Shown here: positions 44,449 to 55,610 of the stretch, in pieces
Layout: the number at the start of each line of letters is the position of its first letter
How positions within the stretch are numbered: the stretch's first letter is position 1
Assembly (NCBI GenBank): GCA_947501115.1
Contig: CANMVX010000023.1
Span: forward strand, 1-56,837
DNA: 56,837 nt
Source: Haliscomenobacteraceae bacterium
Lineage (GTDB): Bacteria > Bacteroidota > Bacteroidia > Chitinophagales > Saprospiraceae
Direction of reading: 5' to 3'
The notes under the pieces: model-generated
What the model was told of the DNA's origin: nothing
The model's input: the letters and a program-made list of their open reading frames with translations, nothing else
Database searches by the model: none
Translations under genes and position numbers: made by a program

Positions 44449-46833
44449 ATGAACAAAATAGGTTTTAGTATCCAGTTTTTTTTCTTATGCTGTACTATAA
44501 GCCTATCTGCTCAATCTATTGTATCAAGAATTCGTGTTTTTCCAAATTTAAATTACGCTCATTCAGCGCCAATCCTGTCTCATGACGGGAATAAATTGTT
44601 TTTTAGCGTTGACAAACACCCTATTAATGTTGGGCTCAATAAAGGAAAGGATATTTGGGTGAGCGAAAGAACGGGTAATTCCGGGCAATGGTCAAAACCT
44701 TTTCCATTGCCTGGTGATGTTAACTCTGGGGAAGATGAACGCGCGGTGGCTCTGCTTAATCAGTCGGATATTCTTTTGGTACGCAGAGAATCCGATAGTT
44801 TACATTGGTCTTTCTTTGACTATAATGGAAGAATATGGGTGGCAAGTGACATTTTTCACACACCTCCCTTTTATCCGGCGGTAAAGTGGATTACCTACAA
44901 TAATTTTAAAACGGTATGTTTTTTTGGAATAGGAGATTCAATCCAGCAGCAAATTTTTGTTTCTTCTCTTGATTCAACCTTTAACTGGACAACCCCTAAG
45001 GAATTAAAGGGTTTTGAAAAATTCAAACAGGTTAAAGACCTCACGATTTCTTTGGATAACAAAACGATTTTTTTTAGCGCCGAAGGTGATTCAAGCTATG
45101 GAGGATTTGATATTTTTACCTCGAAAAGAACGACGGAGGGTTGGTTAAATTGGTCAGAACCAGAAAATATTGGTCTTCAGATTAATTCTTTATTAAACGA
45201 ATATGAACCTACCTTATCAGCGGACAGAAGAAAAATTATGTTCGCCGTGAAAGACAGGGATGGGGTTGAATCGATTTATCAGGCGATATTACCCGATAAG
45301 CTTCAAACAGAGCCTGTTCTTGCGATAAAAACAAATGGGCAGATTTTTTCAAAAAATGAGTTTTTTGACGGTGAAATAAAGTTTTATGGTTTTAACCGTA
45401 AGGAGAATACGTTGCATTTTATAAATAACGAACCTCTTTCATTTGGGGCAACAACTTTCCTTCCAAAATGGGATGATATCCTTTTAGTGTCGTTTAAACC
45501 TGAATATTTTATTCCTTCTGTTCAATTACCGCTAAGGGAAGGCAGAAATATTTATTCGGGAAAGTTTCAACGAAATAGTTATCTGGAAGAGTTTGATATT
45601 GAATTTGTAAAACTTGAAAAACAATTATCGGATCAAAATAATCTTATTTTAGATGTTCAAAGCGAAATCGACAGATTGCTTCAAAAGGTTGAATTGAGTA
45701 CATCGGCCATTTGGGAAAACATCAAAGATTTATCTGACATTGACGTGAAGCCTATTGAAAATGAATTAAAAATTCTATCGAATTCTTATTCACTCACCTT
45801 AAAATTAACGTCGGAAAAGAAACCCAATATGAATGTTGCCTTTTCAGAGGGAATCAATCGTATTGAATTTTGGAAAAATGAGTATGCTGCAAAAAACGCA
45901 GTGGAAGAAGATGAGGATACCATACAAAATTTTCAATTATTCGTGAAGGATATCGTTAATTATCAATGGTATGCCAATCAACTTGAATATGTAAAGGAAG
46001 TAGAAGCGGAGTATAAAAAAGAAGCGTTAGAAGGACTAAAAAAGTTATTGTCAATGGATGACTTAGCTCTTTCGCAAATTTTAATGGAGGAGTTTCTTAA
46101 TAAATTAGCGTCAACGAAACAAACATCTATATTTTATAATATTCCCAATGATGAGGTGGTAAAAAATCTAAGCTGGCCTGTTAAAAAGTCATTACAGCTT
46201 CCATTTTTCAATGAAGTAAGCTTAAGGTTAAAGCCATTGATTGAGCGGGAGATAACGAATAAGCTAAAAATGCCCATGATTGATTTGCTAAGTCAACAGT
46301 ATTATTTACAGTTTTTAAAGGAAAAGAAACAGTTGCTTTTAGTAAACAGAAGTGAGATTTCACTTAGAATGGAGGCATTAGAAATGAGAATTCGTGGCAG
46401 AAAGAAGGATTATGTCCTCAAAGATACCCTGAATTATCAGCCATTAAAGATAGTAAGAGACACCCAGATAAATGTGGTGGCATACCCTTTTTATTATACT
46501 GAATTGATTCCTCTAAATATACCTTTTTTCCCAACGGATAGCATTGAACCAGATGCCCCTGGATTTTTTGAACTACACAGGATTCGGCAAATACTCTCTG
46601 AATATCCAGGTTTAGGCGTTGAATTAGCTGTTCAGGTTCAGGACAGAGGGGGAGTGTTTTTAAAGGAAAGTAGAGAAATTGGTGAAAAACGCCTGGGGTT
46701 CATGAATACCTTTTTTGAAATGTCTGGAATAGGTGCAGATCGACGAAATATTTATCTCTCGCAAAATGCAGAAAGGATGACGAATAATAACTTACCTATT
46801 CAGGTATTGATTCGGTTTTTTTATCGAAGTTGA
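44449..46833 (+). CDS. PD40 beta-propeller / coiled-coil / OmpA-like outer-membrane protein
   Basis: 794 residues with a signal peptide ([13 protein letters not shown]). Residues about 30-290 contain PD40/WD40-like blades ([66 protein letters not shown]). A central helical region (about 380-640) follows. The C-terminus resembles an OmpA domain: [21 protein letters not shown] ... [15 protein letters not shown] ... GIGADRRN; the Asp and Arg that hold diaminopimelate in OmpA are in matching places. It probably links outer membrane and peptidoglycan. Confidence 0.75.
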   Translation: MNKIGFSIQFFFLCCTISLSAQSIVSRIRVFPNLNYAHSAPILSHDGNKLFFSVDKHPINVGLNKGKDIWVSERTGNSGQWSKPFPLPGDVNSGEDERAVALLNQSDILLVRRESDSLHWSFFDYNGRIWVASDIFHTPPFYPAVKWITYNNFKTVCFFGIGDSIQQQIFVSSLDSTFNWTTPKELKGFEKFKQVKDLTISLDNKTIFFSAEGDSSYGGFDIFTSKRTTEGWLNWSEPENIGLQINSLLNEYEPTLSADRRKIMFAVKDRDGVESIYQAILPDKLQTEPVLAIKTNGQIFSKNEFFDGEIKFYGFNRKENTLHFINNEPLSFGATTFLPKWDDILLVSFKPEYFIPSVQLPLREGRNIYSGKFQRNSYLEEFDIEFVKLEKQLSDQNNLILDVQSEIDRLLQKVELSTSAIWENIKDLSDIDVKPIENELKILSNSYSLTLKLTSEKKPNMNVAFSEGINRIEFWKNEYAAKNAVEEDEDTIQNFQLFVKDIVNYQWYANQLEYVKEVEAEYKKEALEGLKKLLSMDDLALSQILMEEFLNKLASTKQTSIFYNIPNDEVVKNLSWPVKKSLQLPFFNEVSLRLKPLIEREITNKLKMPMIDLLSQQYYLQFLKEKKQLLLVNRSEISLRMEALEMRIRGRKKDYVLKDTLNYQPLKIVRDTQINVVAYPFYYTELIPLNIPFFPTDSIEPDAPGFFELHRIRQILSEYPGLGVELAVQVQDRGGVFLKESREIGEKRLGFMNTFFEMSGIGADRRNIYLSQNAERMTNNNLPIQVLIRFFYRS

Positions 46834-46846
46834 CCTTTGTTTTTTA

Positions 46847-46854
46847 TATTTTTG
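46847..46854 (+). promoter_or_regulatory. candidate -7 box (TATTTTTG) of aspS
   Basis: TATTTTTG followed by CA, 31 bp before the aspS ATG, in the short gap behind the PD40/OmpA gene. Confidence 0.4.
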
Positions 46855-46885
46855 CATTTATTTACCTTATGTTAAATGTTTTAAT

Positions 46886-48643
46886 ATGTACCGTACGCAT
46901 AATTGTGGGGAGTTGAGAATTTCTGATGTTGGTAAACAAGTTAGACTTAGTGGCTGGGTTCAGGCAAATAGAGATTTTGGAGCAATGACGTTTATGGATA
47001 TTAGAGATCGTTATGGGATCACTCAAATCGTCTTTTCTCTGGAAGAAGATAAACAGTTATGTGAATCTGCCAGGAAATTAGGTAGAGAATTTGTCATCAT
47101 GATAGATGGGAAAGTTAGGGAAAGGACCAATAAAAATCTGAATAGGGATACCGGAGAAATTGAAATTCAGGTGAATGGGTTACAAATCTTGAACGCTTCT
47201 AAGGTTCCTCCTTTTACCATTGAAGACGATACCGATGGTGGTGATGACATTAGAATGAAATATAGATATTTAGATTTAAGAAGAAATCCAATTCAAAAAA
47301 ATATTCTTTTTCGTTCAAAACTATCTCTGGAAACCAGGAAGTATTTATCAGATTTAGATTTTGCTGAAATTGAAACGCCTTTTCTTATAAAATCTACGCC
47401 GGAAGGAGCCAGAGATTTTGTGGTTCCAAGTAGAATGAATGCCGGACAGTTTTATGCCTTACCTCAATCGCCACAAACCTTTAAACAGATTTTAATGGTG
47501 GCTGGTTATGATAGGTATTTTCAAATAGTGAAGTGCTTCAGAGATGAAGATTTAAGAGCTGACAGGCAGCCTGAATTTACACAAATTGACTGCGAAATGG
47601 CTTTTGTTACCCAGGAAGAGGTGCTAAATACTTTTGAGGGTTTGACAAGACATTTATTCAGACATACCCTTGGATTAGAATTGGGTGACTTTCCTCGTAT
47701 GAAATACGACGATGCCATGAGATTATATGGCTCTGATAAACCAGATCTTAGATTTGATATGGTTTTTGTTGAATTAAATGAGGTTGTAAAAAATAAGGGC
47801 TTTAGTATTTTTGATGAGGCCGAGTTGATTATCGGGATAAAAATTCCTGGTAAAGCTGATATGACCAGAAAGCAAATCGACGAACTTACAGATTGGGTTA
47901 AAAGACCTCAAATTGGGGCAAAGGGATTAGTGTCGGTTCGTTATAACCAAGACGGAATTAAATCGTCGGTAGATAAATTTTATGACCAGGATGCTTTACA
48001 GCAATGGGTAGAATTATTTGGAGCCACGCAGGGAGATTTAATGCTTATCCTGTCTGGCGAAACGGATAAGGTTCGGAAGCAGTTGGGAGAGCTTCGTTTA
48101 GAAATGGGACGTCGCCTCGATTTAATGAAAAAGGGAGAGTTTAAACCTCTTTGGGTGCTCGATTTTCCATTATTAGAATGGGATGATGATACTCAACGTT
48201 TTTATGCTATGCACCATCCTTTCACCTCCCCAAAAAAGGAGCAGATTGAGGCTATGGCAAGTGATGACCGGGAGGTGCTTAAAAACCTTCGTGCCGATGC
48301 TTACGATTTGGTGATTAATGGTGTGGAGATTGGTGGTGGATCTATAAGGATTCACGATAGAGCCTTGCAAGCCAAGAATTTTAAATTACTCGGATTCACA
48401 CCGGAAGAGGCAGAAAACCAATTTGGGTTCTTATTGGGGGCTTTTGAATATGGTGCGCCACCACATGGAGGTATTGCCTTTGGATTCGACAGACTTTGTG
48501 CCGTATTAAATGGCCAGAATTCTATCAGAGATTTCATAGCCTTCCCAAAAAATAATCAGGGTAGAGATATGATGATAGACGCTCCATCGGAAATTGCCTC
48601 AGCACAATTAGATGAGTTAGCCTTGAAATTAAATGTAAAATAA
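46886..48643 (+). CDS. aspS: aspartyl-tRNA synthetase
   Basis: 585 residues, bacterial type with anticodon-binding OB fold at the N-terminus ([26 protein letters not shown]), class II motif 2 ([18 protein letters not shown]) and motif 3 ([13 protein letters not shown]). The bacterial GAD insertion is present. It charges tRNA-Asp. A TATTTTTG -7 candidate lies at 46847-46854, 31 bp before the ATG. Confidence 0.97.
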   Translation: MYRTHNCGELRISDVGKQVRLSGWVQANRDFGAMTFMDIRDRYGITQIVFSLEEDKQLCESARKLGREFVIMIDGKVRERTNKNLNRDTGEIEIQVNGLQILNASKVPPFTIEDDTDGGDDIRMKYRYLDLRRNPIQKNILFRSKLSLETRKYLSDLDFAEIETPFLIKSTPEGARDFVVPSRMNAGQFYALPQSPQTFKQILMVAGYDRYFQIVKCFRDEDLRADRQPEFTQIDCEMAFVTQEEVLNTFEGLTRHLFRHTLGLELGDFPRMKYDDAMRLYGSDKPDLRFDMVFVELNEVVKNKGFSIFDEAELIIGIKIPGKADMTRKQIDELTDWVKRPQIGAKGLVSVRYNQDGIKSSVDKFYDQDALQQWVELFGATQGDLMLILSGETDKVRKQLGELRLEMGRRLDLMKKGEFKPLWVLDFPLLEWDDDTQRFYAMHHPFTSPKKEQIEAMASDDREVLKNLRADAYDLVINGVEIGGGSIRIHDRALQAKNFKLLGFTPEEAENQFGFLLGAFEYGAPPHGGIAFGFDRLCAVLNGQNSIRDFIAFPKNNQGRDMMIDAPSEIASAQLDELALKLNVK

Positions 48644-48650
48644 CACTTAT

Positions 48651-48685
48651 GATACTTGTTATCTCAAAGTGGGGTAACAAGTATC
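48651..48685. terminator. bidirectional terminator between aspS and hemA
   Basis: GATACTTGTTA and TAACAAGTATC form a perfect 11-bp stem with a 13-nt loop in the 58-bp gap between the convergent genes. Confidence 0.7.
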
Positions 48686-48701
48686 TATATATTTTCAGTA
48701 A

Positions 48702-49931
48702 TTACAATAATATCTCTCTGGCGGTTTTCATTGGAACGCCTACACACTTTTTTTCCATATAAGTGAGCATTTTCTCAATTAATTCTCTGGTAGGTTCGTC
48801 CAGCTCAGCAAGATCCTTTTTAAAAACTTCGGACAAGGCTTTTTCTTTTATAGCTTTTATCTCATCTGGAAGCGAACTAAAAGCTTTTTCAATTTTTCGT
48901 TGTTTAAAAAGTCTGCTGAATTTTTCAATATTTGAGTCAATAACTTTGGTTGCTTTAATAACTTCTGCCTCTCTGAAGGCCATGTTTTCACTGGCAACCT
49001 GACGTAGCGTCTCTATTTCGACGTAATGAACTTGTTTTAGTTCTGCTACCTCCATCGTTACATTATTGGGAACGGCCAAATCTATTATAACTTTGGGGTT
49101 TTTCTCATTTTGTACCAACGAAGTAAATACCTGAAGGTCAATGAGAGGTGTCGGTGAAGAGGTACATGCAATTAAAGCATCAAAACCCTGAGAAAATTCA
49201 TTTAACTCACTAAGAAGTGAAGCTTTTCCGTTGGGAAATAATTTGGCTATCGATTGTGCTTTTGGTAGTGATCTATTGAAAACATGCACATTGGTAAAGG
49301 CATTACTATGAAGTATCTTTGCGACAATACCATTAGTTTGTCCGGCACCAATTAAAAGAATTCTGGCATCGGGTCGAAGAGCGTATCTGAGTAATTTTAA
49401 AACAGCTAAAGAAGCAACCGAAACGGGCTTTTCCCCAATTCGGGTAGTTGAAAATACCTCTTTAGAGGTTAGGACGGCCTGGTCCATCAAAAGGCGCAGA
49501 GCATCTCCGCATAAGCCCTGGGTTCTGGCAAATTCGTAGGCTTCCCTTAACTGTGAAAGAATCTGCCGCTCACCAACCACTAAAGAATCAACGGAAGAAG
49601 CGACATTAAAAAGATGAGACACCGCGTCTGTTCCCTGGAAAATTTTAACATTTTCCTTTAATATGGAATAATCTGATGTAGTTAATTGAGGAAGAAAGTG
49701 ACGGTAAAAAGGAATGACAGTGTTTTCATTGGCATTAAACTCACCATATAACAAAAACATAACCCTGTTACAGGTAGAAACATAAAATAACTCTTGAATA
49801 TTGAAGTTTTCTTTGGCACTGTGCAACAAATGAACTATCGTTTGCTCTAGTTCAGGCAATACAAATTTAGCTAAATCTCTGAGATTAGTGTGTTGATGAG
49901 AAAGCGTTATAATCTTATAATGTGAGAGCAT
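48702..49931 (-). CDS. hemA: glutamyl-tRNA reductase
   Basis: 409 residues, usual length. It reduces Glu-tRNA to glutamate-1-semialdehyde, the first step of tetrapyrrole synthesis in the C5 pathway. The catalytic Cys is in VSTCNRV; SVDSLVVGERQILSQLREAY and the NADPH site LLIGAGQTNGIVAK are conserved. The C-terminal dimerisation helix is present. A TACTTTTG box lies 20 bp upstream on the minus strand. Confidence 0.95.
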   Translation of the reverse strand: MLSHYKIITLSHQHTNLRDLAKFVLPELEQTIVHLLHSAKENFNIQELFYVSTCNRVMFLLYGEFNANENTVIPFYRHFLPQLTTSDYSILKENVKIFQGTDAVSHLFNVASSVDSLVVGERQILSQLREAYEFARTQGLCGDALRLLMDQAVLTSKEVFSTTRIGEKPVSVASLAVLKLLRYALRPDARILLIGAGQTNGIVAKILHSNAFTNVHVFNRSLPKAQSIAKLFPNGKASLLSELNEFSQGFDALIACTSSPTPLIDLQVFTSLVQNEKNPKVIIDLAVPNNVTMEVAELKQVHYVEIETLRQVASENMAFREAEVIKATKVIDSNIEKFSRLFKQRKIEKAFSSLPDEIKAIKEKALSEVFKKDLAELDEPTRELIEKMLTYMEKKCVGVPMKTAREILL

Positions 49932-49950
49932 AATACTTTAAAATTGTTGA

Positions 49951-49958
49951 CAAAAGTA
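49951..49958 (-). promoter_or_regulatory. candidate -7 box (TACTTTTG) of hemA
   Basis: The minus-strand sequence TACTTTTG fits TAnnTTTG and is 19 bp before the hemA ATG. Confidence 0.35.
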
Positions 49959-50033
49959 ATCCATAGAAATGGTAGAACTGTCATACAATTGTAACAAGTA
50001 GTCAGACACTGTAATTTGGAATATTTCTAAACA

Positions 50034-50468
50034 TTAAGGTTGAGCGCTCAAGCTGTCAACAAAATAGTCTATAGCTAACGAGTAACCCATTAATCCAAGA
50101 CCAATAATAACTCCTTTTGAAACGGGAGAAATGGTAGAATGATGTCTAAAAGGTTCTCTGGCGTGCACATTTGAAATATGTACTTCAATGACAGGCGTTG
50201 TAATGGCAGAGATGGCGTCTCTAATGGCAATAGAAGTATGAGTGTAAGCACCTGCATTTAGAATAATTCCTTGACAATCAAACCCTTTTTCATGTAATTT
50301 GTCAATGATTTCACCTTCATGGTTACTTTGGAAATAAGACAATTTCAATGAGGGGTACTTTAGTTTGAGAGAAGAAAAAAAATCATCGAAAGATTGACTT
50401 CCATACACGGAGGGTTCTCTTTTGCCGAGAAGATTCAGATTAGGGCCGTTTATAATAAGCAAATCCAT
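50034..50468 (-). CDS. aroQ: 3-dehydroquinate dehydratase, type II
   Basis: 144 residues, the small type II enzyme of the shikimate pathway. The N-terminus IINGPNLNLLGKREPSVYG holds the catalytic Tyr and lid Arg; ILNAGAYTHTSIAIRDA and EVHISNVHAREPFRHHS carry the remaining active-site Asn, His and Arg residues. It follows recQ by 12 bp on the same strand, an apparent two-gene unit. Confidence 0.96.
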   Translation of the reverse strand: MDLLIINGPNLNLLGKREPSVYGSQSFDDFFSSLKLKYPSLKLSYFQSNHEGEIIDKLHEKGFDCQGIILNAGAYTHTSIAIRDAISAITTPVIEVHISNVHAREPFRHHSTISPVSKGVIIGLGLMGYSLAIDYFVDSLSAQP

Positions 50469-50480
50469 AATATTGAGCTG

Positions 50481-52706
50481 TTAATTTGCCAGATCAGAAA
50501 GGAATTTAATTCTAAAAATTCTAATTTCTTCCTCCGTGATATCCTCTTCTTGCAACGATTTAATAGCTGGTTTGAGTAAATCTGTTTCTGCCTCCATAAA
50601 ATAATCATAAATTTCATCTCTTGCGCCTTCGTCAATAGCCTCTTCGATATAATAATCTATATTTAATTTGGTACCGGATTCCACAATAGCCTCCATCTCA
50701 GTAAGAAGCTCATCTAAAGAGAGTTGATTAGATTTTGCCAGGTCATCAAGAGGCATTTTTCTATCAATTCCCTGGATAATCTGCACTTTTACTTTTGATT
50801 TATTTGCTACCTGACGGATTAGGATATCGTCGGGTCTTTCCACCTCATTTTCTTCAACATATTTGGCTATGAGTTGGATGAACGGTTTTCCATAACGTAT
50901 AGCTTTTCCTCTGCTGACGCCAGCGATCAGCGTCATATCATCTAAGGAAATGGGATATTGAGTAGCCATATCCTCCAAAGACGCCTCTTGAAAAATGACA
51001 AAAGGAGGCAGGGAAAGGCGCTTTGCCTCTTTCTTTCTAAGATCTTTCAGTAAACTGAATAGAACAGTATCAAGGGCTGCATGCTTGGAAGATTCCTCGA
51101 TAAATTCCGCTGAGAGAGCTGCAAAATTTTGATTAATAGGTATTTGTAGAGAAAAAGGTTCCTGAATAAACTGTTTCCCTTTATCGGTCATTTTTAGAAG
51201 GCCATAACTTTCAATATCTTTATAAAGAAACTCGTTCAGGAGGGCATGTCTGAAAACAGAGAACCAAAAATTAGCCTCTTGATTTTTTCCAGAGGCGTAT
51301 CTCTCCAGTTTATTGAAATTAAAGTCTCTATTTTCTTTATTATCTACCCCGAGAATAAATTCTACGAGGATTTTTATGCCAAAATTCTGTTTCAGATCTA
51401 AAACGGACAATAGAGCCGTTTTCATTTCTTCTTTTATCTCCTTTTTCTCCTTGGGGAATTTGCAATTATCGCACATATTAGTGCAATGGGTATCATCAAA
51501 TTCTTCACCAAAATAATGGAGTAAGAATTTTCTGCGGCAGGCAGCTGTCTCGGAATAGGCCATTATTTCCTGCATAAGTTGCATGCCCATTTCTCTTTCA
51601 GCGACAGGTTTGTCGCGTAAAAACTTTTCAAGACGCAAAATATCTCTATAGGAAAAGAAGGCTATACATTTTCCTTCCAAGCCGTCTCGTCCGCCACGAC
51701 CTGTTTCCTGATAATAATTTTCTATACTTTTCGGAATATCATAATGGATAACCAATCGAACATCGGGTTTGTCAATACCCATACCAAAGGCGATGGTTGC
51801 GACAATGATATCAATATCCTCCATCAGGAAATTGTCCTGGGTTTTACTTCTTACTTTAGGGTCGAGGCCTGCATGGTAAGGCGCGGCTTTCACATCATTG
51901 ACCAACAAGGTTTTCGCTATTTCCTCGGCAGCGCGCCTGCTTTGAACATAAACGATACCTGACTGATTTGGGTGCGCTTTAATAATCTGGACAATATGCT
52001 TTATCGTTTGTTCCGGTTGTAATTTAGGTCTTATCTCGTAGTACAGATTCGTACGATTAAAGGAATCTATAAAAATATTTTCACCGCGCATATCGAGATT
52101 TTTCACTATGTCGGACTGCACTTTTGGAGTGGCTGTCGCAGTCAGAGCTACCAGGGGAACTTCCTTTCTGATAGCATCGAGCATTGCTTTGATTCTTCGA
52201 TATTCTGGTCTGAAATCATGTCCCCATTCTGATATACAATGCGCTTCATCAATAGCTACGAAGGACACATTTACGGACTGAAAGAACTCTATATTTTCGT
52301 CTTTAGTCAAGGTTTCAGGAGCAATGAAAAGCATTTTTGTTTTACCATCGGCAATATCCTGTTTGACTTGTTTCATTTGAACTTTGCTCAGAGAAGAATT
52401 TAGAAAATGAGCAATTTCATCGGTCTGACTGTGTCCGCGAATGGAATCAACCTGATTTTTCATTAATGCAATGAGCGGAGAGATAATAATGGCCGTTCCC
52501 TCAAGCATTAAAGCGGGGAGTTGGTAACAGAGTGATTTTCCTCCACCTGTTGGAAGAATAACGAAAGTATCTCTTCCAGAGAGAACACTTTGGATGATTT
52601 CTTCTTGATTACCTTTAAAGCGATCGAAGCCAAAGAATTTTTGAAGGGAAAAATAAAGATCTTCTTTTGCAAAAACCATGTTTTCGATACTATTGAGAGG
52701 GGTCAT
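50481..52706 (-). CDS. recQ: ATP-dependent DNA helicase RecQ
   Basis: 741 residues. Walker A PTGGGKSLCYQ, DEAH box FVAIDEAHCISEWGHDFRP, helicase motif VI QETGRGGRDG and the zinc-binding region (ACRRKFLLHYFGE ... CDNC) are present, followed by a winged-helix RQC, an HRDC domain and a helix-rich C-terminal extension typical of Bacteroidota. It unwinds DNA 3' to 5' in recombination repair. The start may also be the ATG nine codons later. Confidence 0.96.
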   Translation of the reverse strand: MTPLNSIENMVFAKEDLYFSLQKFFGFDRFKGNQEEIIQSVLSGRDTFVILPTGGGKSLCYQLPALMLEGTAIIISPLIALMKNQVDSIRGHSQTDEIAHFLNSSLSKVQMKQVKQDIADGKTKMLFIAPETLTKDENIEFFQSVNVSFVAIDEAHCISEWGHDFRPEYRRIKAMLDAIRKEVPLVALTATATPKVQSDIVKNLDMRGENIFIDSFNRTNLYYEIRPKLQPEQTIKHIVQIIKAHPNQSGIVYVQSRRAAEEIAKTLLVNDVKAAPYHAGLDPKVRSKTQDNFLMEDIDIIVATIAFGMGIDKPDVRLVIHYDIPKSIENYYQETGRGGRDGLEGKCIAFFSYRDILRLEKFLRDKPVAEREMGMQLMQEIMAYSETAACRRKFLLHYFGEEFDDTHCTNMCDNCKFPKEKKEIKEEMKTALLSVLDLKQNFGIKILVEFILGVDNKENRDFNFNKLERYASGKNQEANFWFSVFRHALLNEFLYKDIESYGLLKMTDKGKQFIQEPFSLQIPINQNFAALSAEFIEESSKHAALDTVLFSLLKDLRKKEAKRLSLPPFVIFQEASLEDMATQYPISLDDMTLIAGVSRGKAIRYGKPFIQLIAKYVEENEVERPDDILIRQVANKSKVKVQIIQGIDRKMPLDDLAKSNQLSLDELLTEMEAIVESGTKLNIDYYIEEAIDEGARDEIYDYFMEAETDLLKPAIKSLQEEDITEEEIRIFRIKFLSDLAN

Positions 52707-52831
52707 TAAATATTTGTTGAAGGTGACTTTTTCTAAAATTAATCATTTTTTGAATAAAAATCGGTTAAAATATTTATTATTTCAATTTTAATAAAATGAA
52801 AATTGAGAATAAATGTTTAAAATGGATATAA

Positions 52832-53902
52832 TCAAAGATTTTTAACATCTTCTGCTATCGATTTTATTTCCTGTTCTTTATTTAAAGGATGAATTAGGAG
52901 AATATCTCCTTCATCAATAATCATGAAATCGTGTAAGTCTTTGACAACCAATTTTTTATTTTCTGGAATCCGTAGGAGGCATCCCGTTGTATTGTAAAGC
53001 AGTACGTTTTTATTTACGTTAACATTGCCTTGACTATTTTTCGGAGATTCTGCATACAAAGATGCCCAGGTACCCAAATCGGACCAACCCCAATCTCCGG
53101 GCAGTGTAAAAACATTATCTGCTTTTTCCATAATGGCATAATCAACGGAAATTGAAGGTGTTTTTGGATATTCCCTTTTGATGAAAGCATCTTCGGCACT
53201 GGTGTTATAAAGGTCCGCACCGGCATGTAAAATTGAATAAATTTCCGGCGCATAATTTTTGAATGCCTTTAACAAAATGCTGGTTCGCCAGATGAATATA
53301 CCTGCGTTCCACAGATAATCACCACTTTCAACGTACTCTTTTGCTGTATTTAAGGGTGGTTTTTCAGCAAATCTGATAACTTTATAAACATTGCCCTCTA
53401 CGGGTGTTTTAATTTTTTGTATGTAACCATAACCTGTATCCGGTCGGACGGGTTGAATACCCAATGTTACCAGGGCATCATTGGATGCACTAAAAGACAA
53501 TGCTTCCTCTATGGTTTTGATGAAGGCAAATTCCTGCATAATAATATGATCAGAAGGAGCAACAATCAAATTTGCCTGTTCGTTCTGTGCGTGTATTTTA
53601 AAAGCAGTATAAGCAACACAGGGTGCGGTATTATTTCTACCTGGTTCTCCGATGATTTGGTCTGAGTGAACCTGAGGCAATTGTTCCTGAACTAAGGGTA
53701 CATATTGCTCGTTTGTTACGATATAAATTTGATTCTCGGGACAAATGTGTTTGAACCTGTCAAAAGTTAATTGAAGTAAGGATTTTCCACAATTCGTTAT
53801 GTCAAGAAATTGTTTTGGACGATCTTCTCTACTCGCAGGCCAAAATCTGCTGCCAATTCCTCCGGCTAGAATGGCTACAAAAGTATTTTTATTTAGTTCC
53901 AT
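52832..53902 (-). CDS. manC: mannose-1-phosphate guanylyltransferase
   Basis: 356 residues, the single-domain form without a phosphomannose isomerase extension. The nucleotide site is LAGGIGSRFWPASREDRPKQFLDI; VAPSDHII, EKPP and WNAGIFIW are family motifs. It makes GDP-mannose for surface polysaccharides. The C-terminal beta region (GWSDLGTWASL) is complete. Divergent from the lytic transglycosylase gene. Confidence 0.93.
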   Translation of the reverse strand: MELNKNTFVAILAGGIGSRFWPASREDRPKQFLDITNCGKSLLQLTFDRFKHICPENQIYIVTNEQYVPLVQEQLPQVHSDQIIGEPGRNNTAPCVAYTAFKIHAQNEQANLIVAPSDHIIMQEFAFIKTIEEALSFSASNDALVTLGIQPVRPDTGYGYIQKIKTPVEGNVYKVIRFAEKPPLNTAKEYVESGDYLWNAGIFIWRTSILLKAFKNYAPEIYSILHAGADLYNTSAEDAFIKREYPKTPSISVDYAIMEKADNVFTLPGDWGWSDLGTWASLYAESPKNSQGNVNVNKNVLLYNTTGCLLRIPENKKLVVKDLHDFMIIDEGDILLIHPLNKEQEIKSIAEDVKNL

Positions 53903-54045
53903 CTCTTAAATTTTTGCGAATATAAATAATTCTATACATAATTTTTCAGGAGTTAAAAGATTATGACGCATTATTTAGGACTAATATCAGTATAAAAACA
54001 TATTTTATTTGTACTTTTAAGCCTTTTGAATAAAGATTTAAAATC

Positions 54046-55476
54046 ATGCGAATCAAAATTATAGGATTTGCTGTTCTTATGGTCCTTAGTTTAGCTTCCT
54101 TCACACCGGAAGCTGATCCTGTTCCTTATGATGAAGAGGGAATAATAGCTCGTTTAGCTACTATGAATAATGGGTCGATTAAGGCAAGATATGATGTGGC
54201 CGTTAAGAGTTATTTGAAGACTTACACCGTAAGAGGCAGACGTGGTGCGGAAAGAATGTTAGGAAAACAGTTATTGTACTTTCCAATGTTCGAGGATTAT
54301 CTTGAGGAAGCAGGCTTGCCAAAAGATTTAAAATATCTCGCCGTAGTAGAATCAGCCCTGGAGCCGCGGGCACTTTCTCATGCAGGTGCCGTAGGTCTTT
54401 GGCAATTCATGGCGCCAACAGGTAGATTTTATGGACTACGTGTTGACAGTCAAGTAGATGAAAGGTGCGATCCAAGAGCTTCAACTAAGGCAGCTGTTAA
54501 ATATTTGAAAGATTTATATGCCCAGTTTGGTTCCTGGGAATTGGCTATTGCGGCCTATAACAGTGGTAGTGGCAGAGTGATTAGAGCTGTAAAGAGAGGA
54601 AGAAGTACTGATTACTGGGAGATTAGAAATTATTTGCCTAAAGAAACGGCTAATTATGTTCCAGGGTATATTGCAGCTAACTACCTCTCTACTTTTGCCG
54701 AGGCACATGGCCTTGATCCGGAGCTCCCCGCATTGGACTTGCAGTTAACCCAGGCTTTTAAAATTTATAGTGGTATAAGTTTCGAAACGATTGCAAAACT
54801 GACTGGGCTCTCTTTGGAAACGATAGAATTACTCAATCCCTCTTTTCGGAAAAGTGTCATTCCCGCTTCTGAAAAGGGTTTTGATATCTTTCTTCCAAGA
54901 AGAGTAGGGGGTTTGGTAAATAAATGGTTGAATTCCCAATTGCCCGATGCGGATAAGTTTGCTTCTATCTCCTCTAATCCTATTCATATTGAACTTCCCA
55001 AAGAGGATATGAACGCGCCCTATAATAAAACTATTTATTATACTCACCACGGAGAAAGTCTGGAAGACTTATCTGAATTATTTAAATGTGGCATTGCTCA
55101 ATTAAAGGCATGGAATAAAATAAAAAATGGAACCCTTGACTATTGCCAGCCCATATTGGTTTATCATACAGATGATGTGGTAATTCATCAGGATAGGGAA
55201 GGAGGGCCCAGCGTGAATAGGTTATCAAATATAGATGTTCCTAACCAATTGGGAGAGTCAAATCTAAGCTATAGGTTTTCAAGAGAGGTAGCCAATATCA
55301 AGAAAGAGGAGTTTATTCTTTATAAGGTTCAAAAACCAGAATCCCTATTTGAAATTGCCATGAAAATTGAAGGGGTAACTTTTTCCGATTTGTTATTGTG
55401 GAACCATTTAGACAGAAACTTTATACTCCGTCCTGGTCGTACCATTAAGGTAAAGAAACAAATTCAGGAGCAGTAA
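54046..55476 (+). CDS. MltD-like membrane-bound lytic murein transglycosylase with LysM
   Basis: 476 residues with a signal peptide (IIGFAVLMVLSLASF). The SLT domain (about 85-230) has the catalytic Glu in VVESALEPRALSHAGAVGLWQFM and AAYNSGSGRV. Two LysM-like segments follow (TIYYTHHGESLEDLSELF, YKVQKPESLFEIAMKIEG). It cleaves peptidoglycan glycan strands. The Cys lipobox of true MltD is not evident, so it is likely soluble in the periplasm or attached via LysM. Confidence 0.92.
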   Translation: MRIKIIGFAVLMVLSLASFTPEADPVPYDEEGIIARLATMNNGSIKARYDVAVKSYLKTYTVRGRRGAERMLGKQLLYFPMFEDYLEEAGLPKDLKYLAVVESALEPRALSHAGAVGLWQFMAPTGRFYGLRVDSQVDERCDPRASTKAAVKYLKDLYAQFGSWELAIAAYNSGSGRVIRAVKRGRSTDYWEIRNYLPKETANYVPGYIAANYLSTFAEAHGLDPELPALDLQLTQAFKIYSGISFETIAKLTGLSLETIELLNPSFRKSVIPASEKGFDIFLPRRVGGLVNKWLNSQLPDADKFASISSNPIHIELPKEDMNAPYNKTIYYTHHGESLEDLSELFKCGIAQLKAWNKIKNGTLDYCQPILVYHTDDVVIHQDREGGPSVNRLSNIDVPNQLGESNLSYRFSREVANIKKEEFILYKVQKPESLFEIAMKIEGVTFSDLLLWNHLDRNFILRPGRTIKVKKQIQEQ

Positions 55477-55520
55477 AATCTTATTTAGGTCAAAATAAGG
55501 ATATTGAAATAAATCCTTTC

Positions 55521-55566
55521 ACAAAAAAAATATACACAATATATGATAACATATAATGTGTATATT
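55521..55566 (-). terminator. terminator of tatA
   Basis: AATATACACA and TGTGTATATT form a 10-bp stem extended by five more pairs after one mismatch. On the minus strand it ends in a run of T, 45 bp downstream of the tatA stop. Confidence 0.6.
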
Positions 55567-55610
55567 AGGATATAAAAACAATAACCAGCGGTTATTTATT
55601 TTAATAACAT

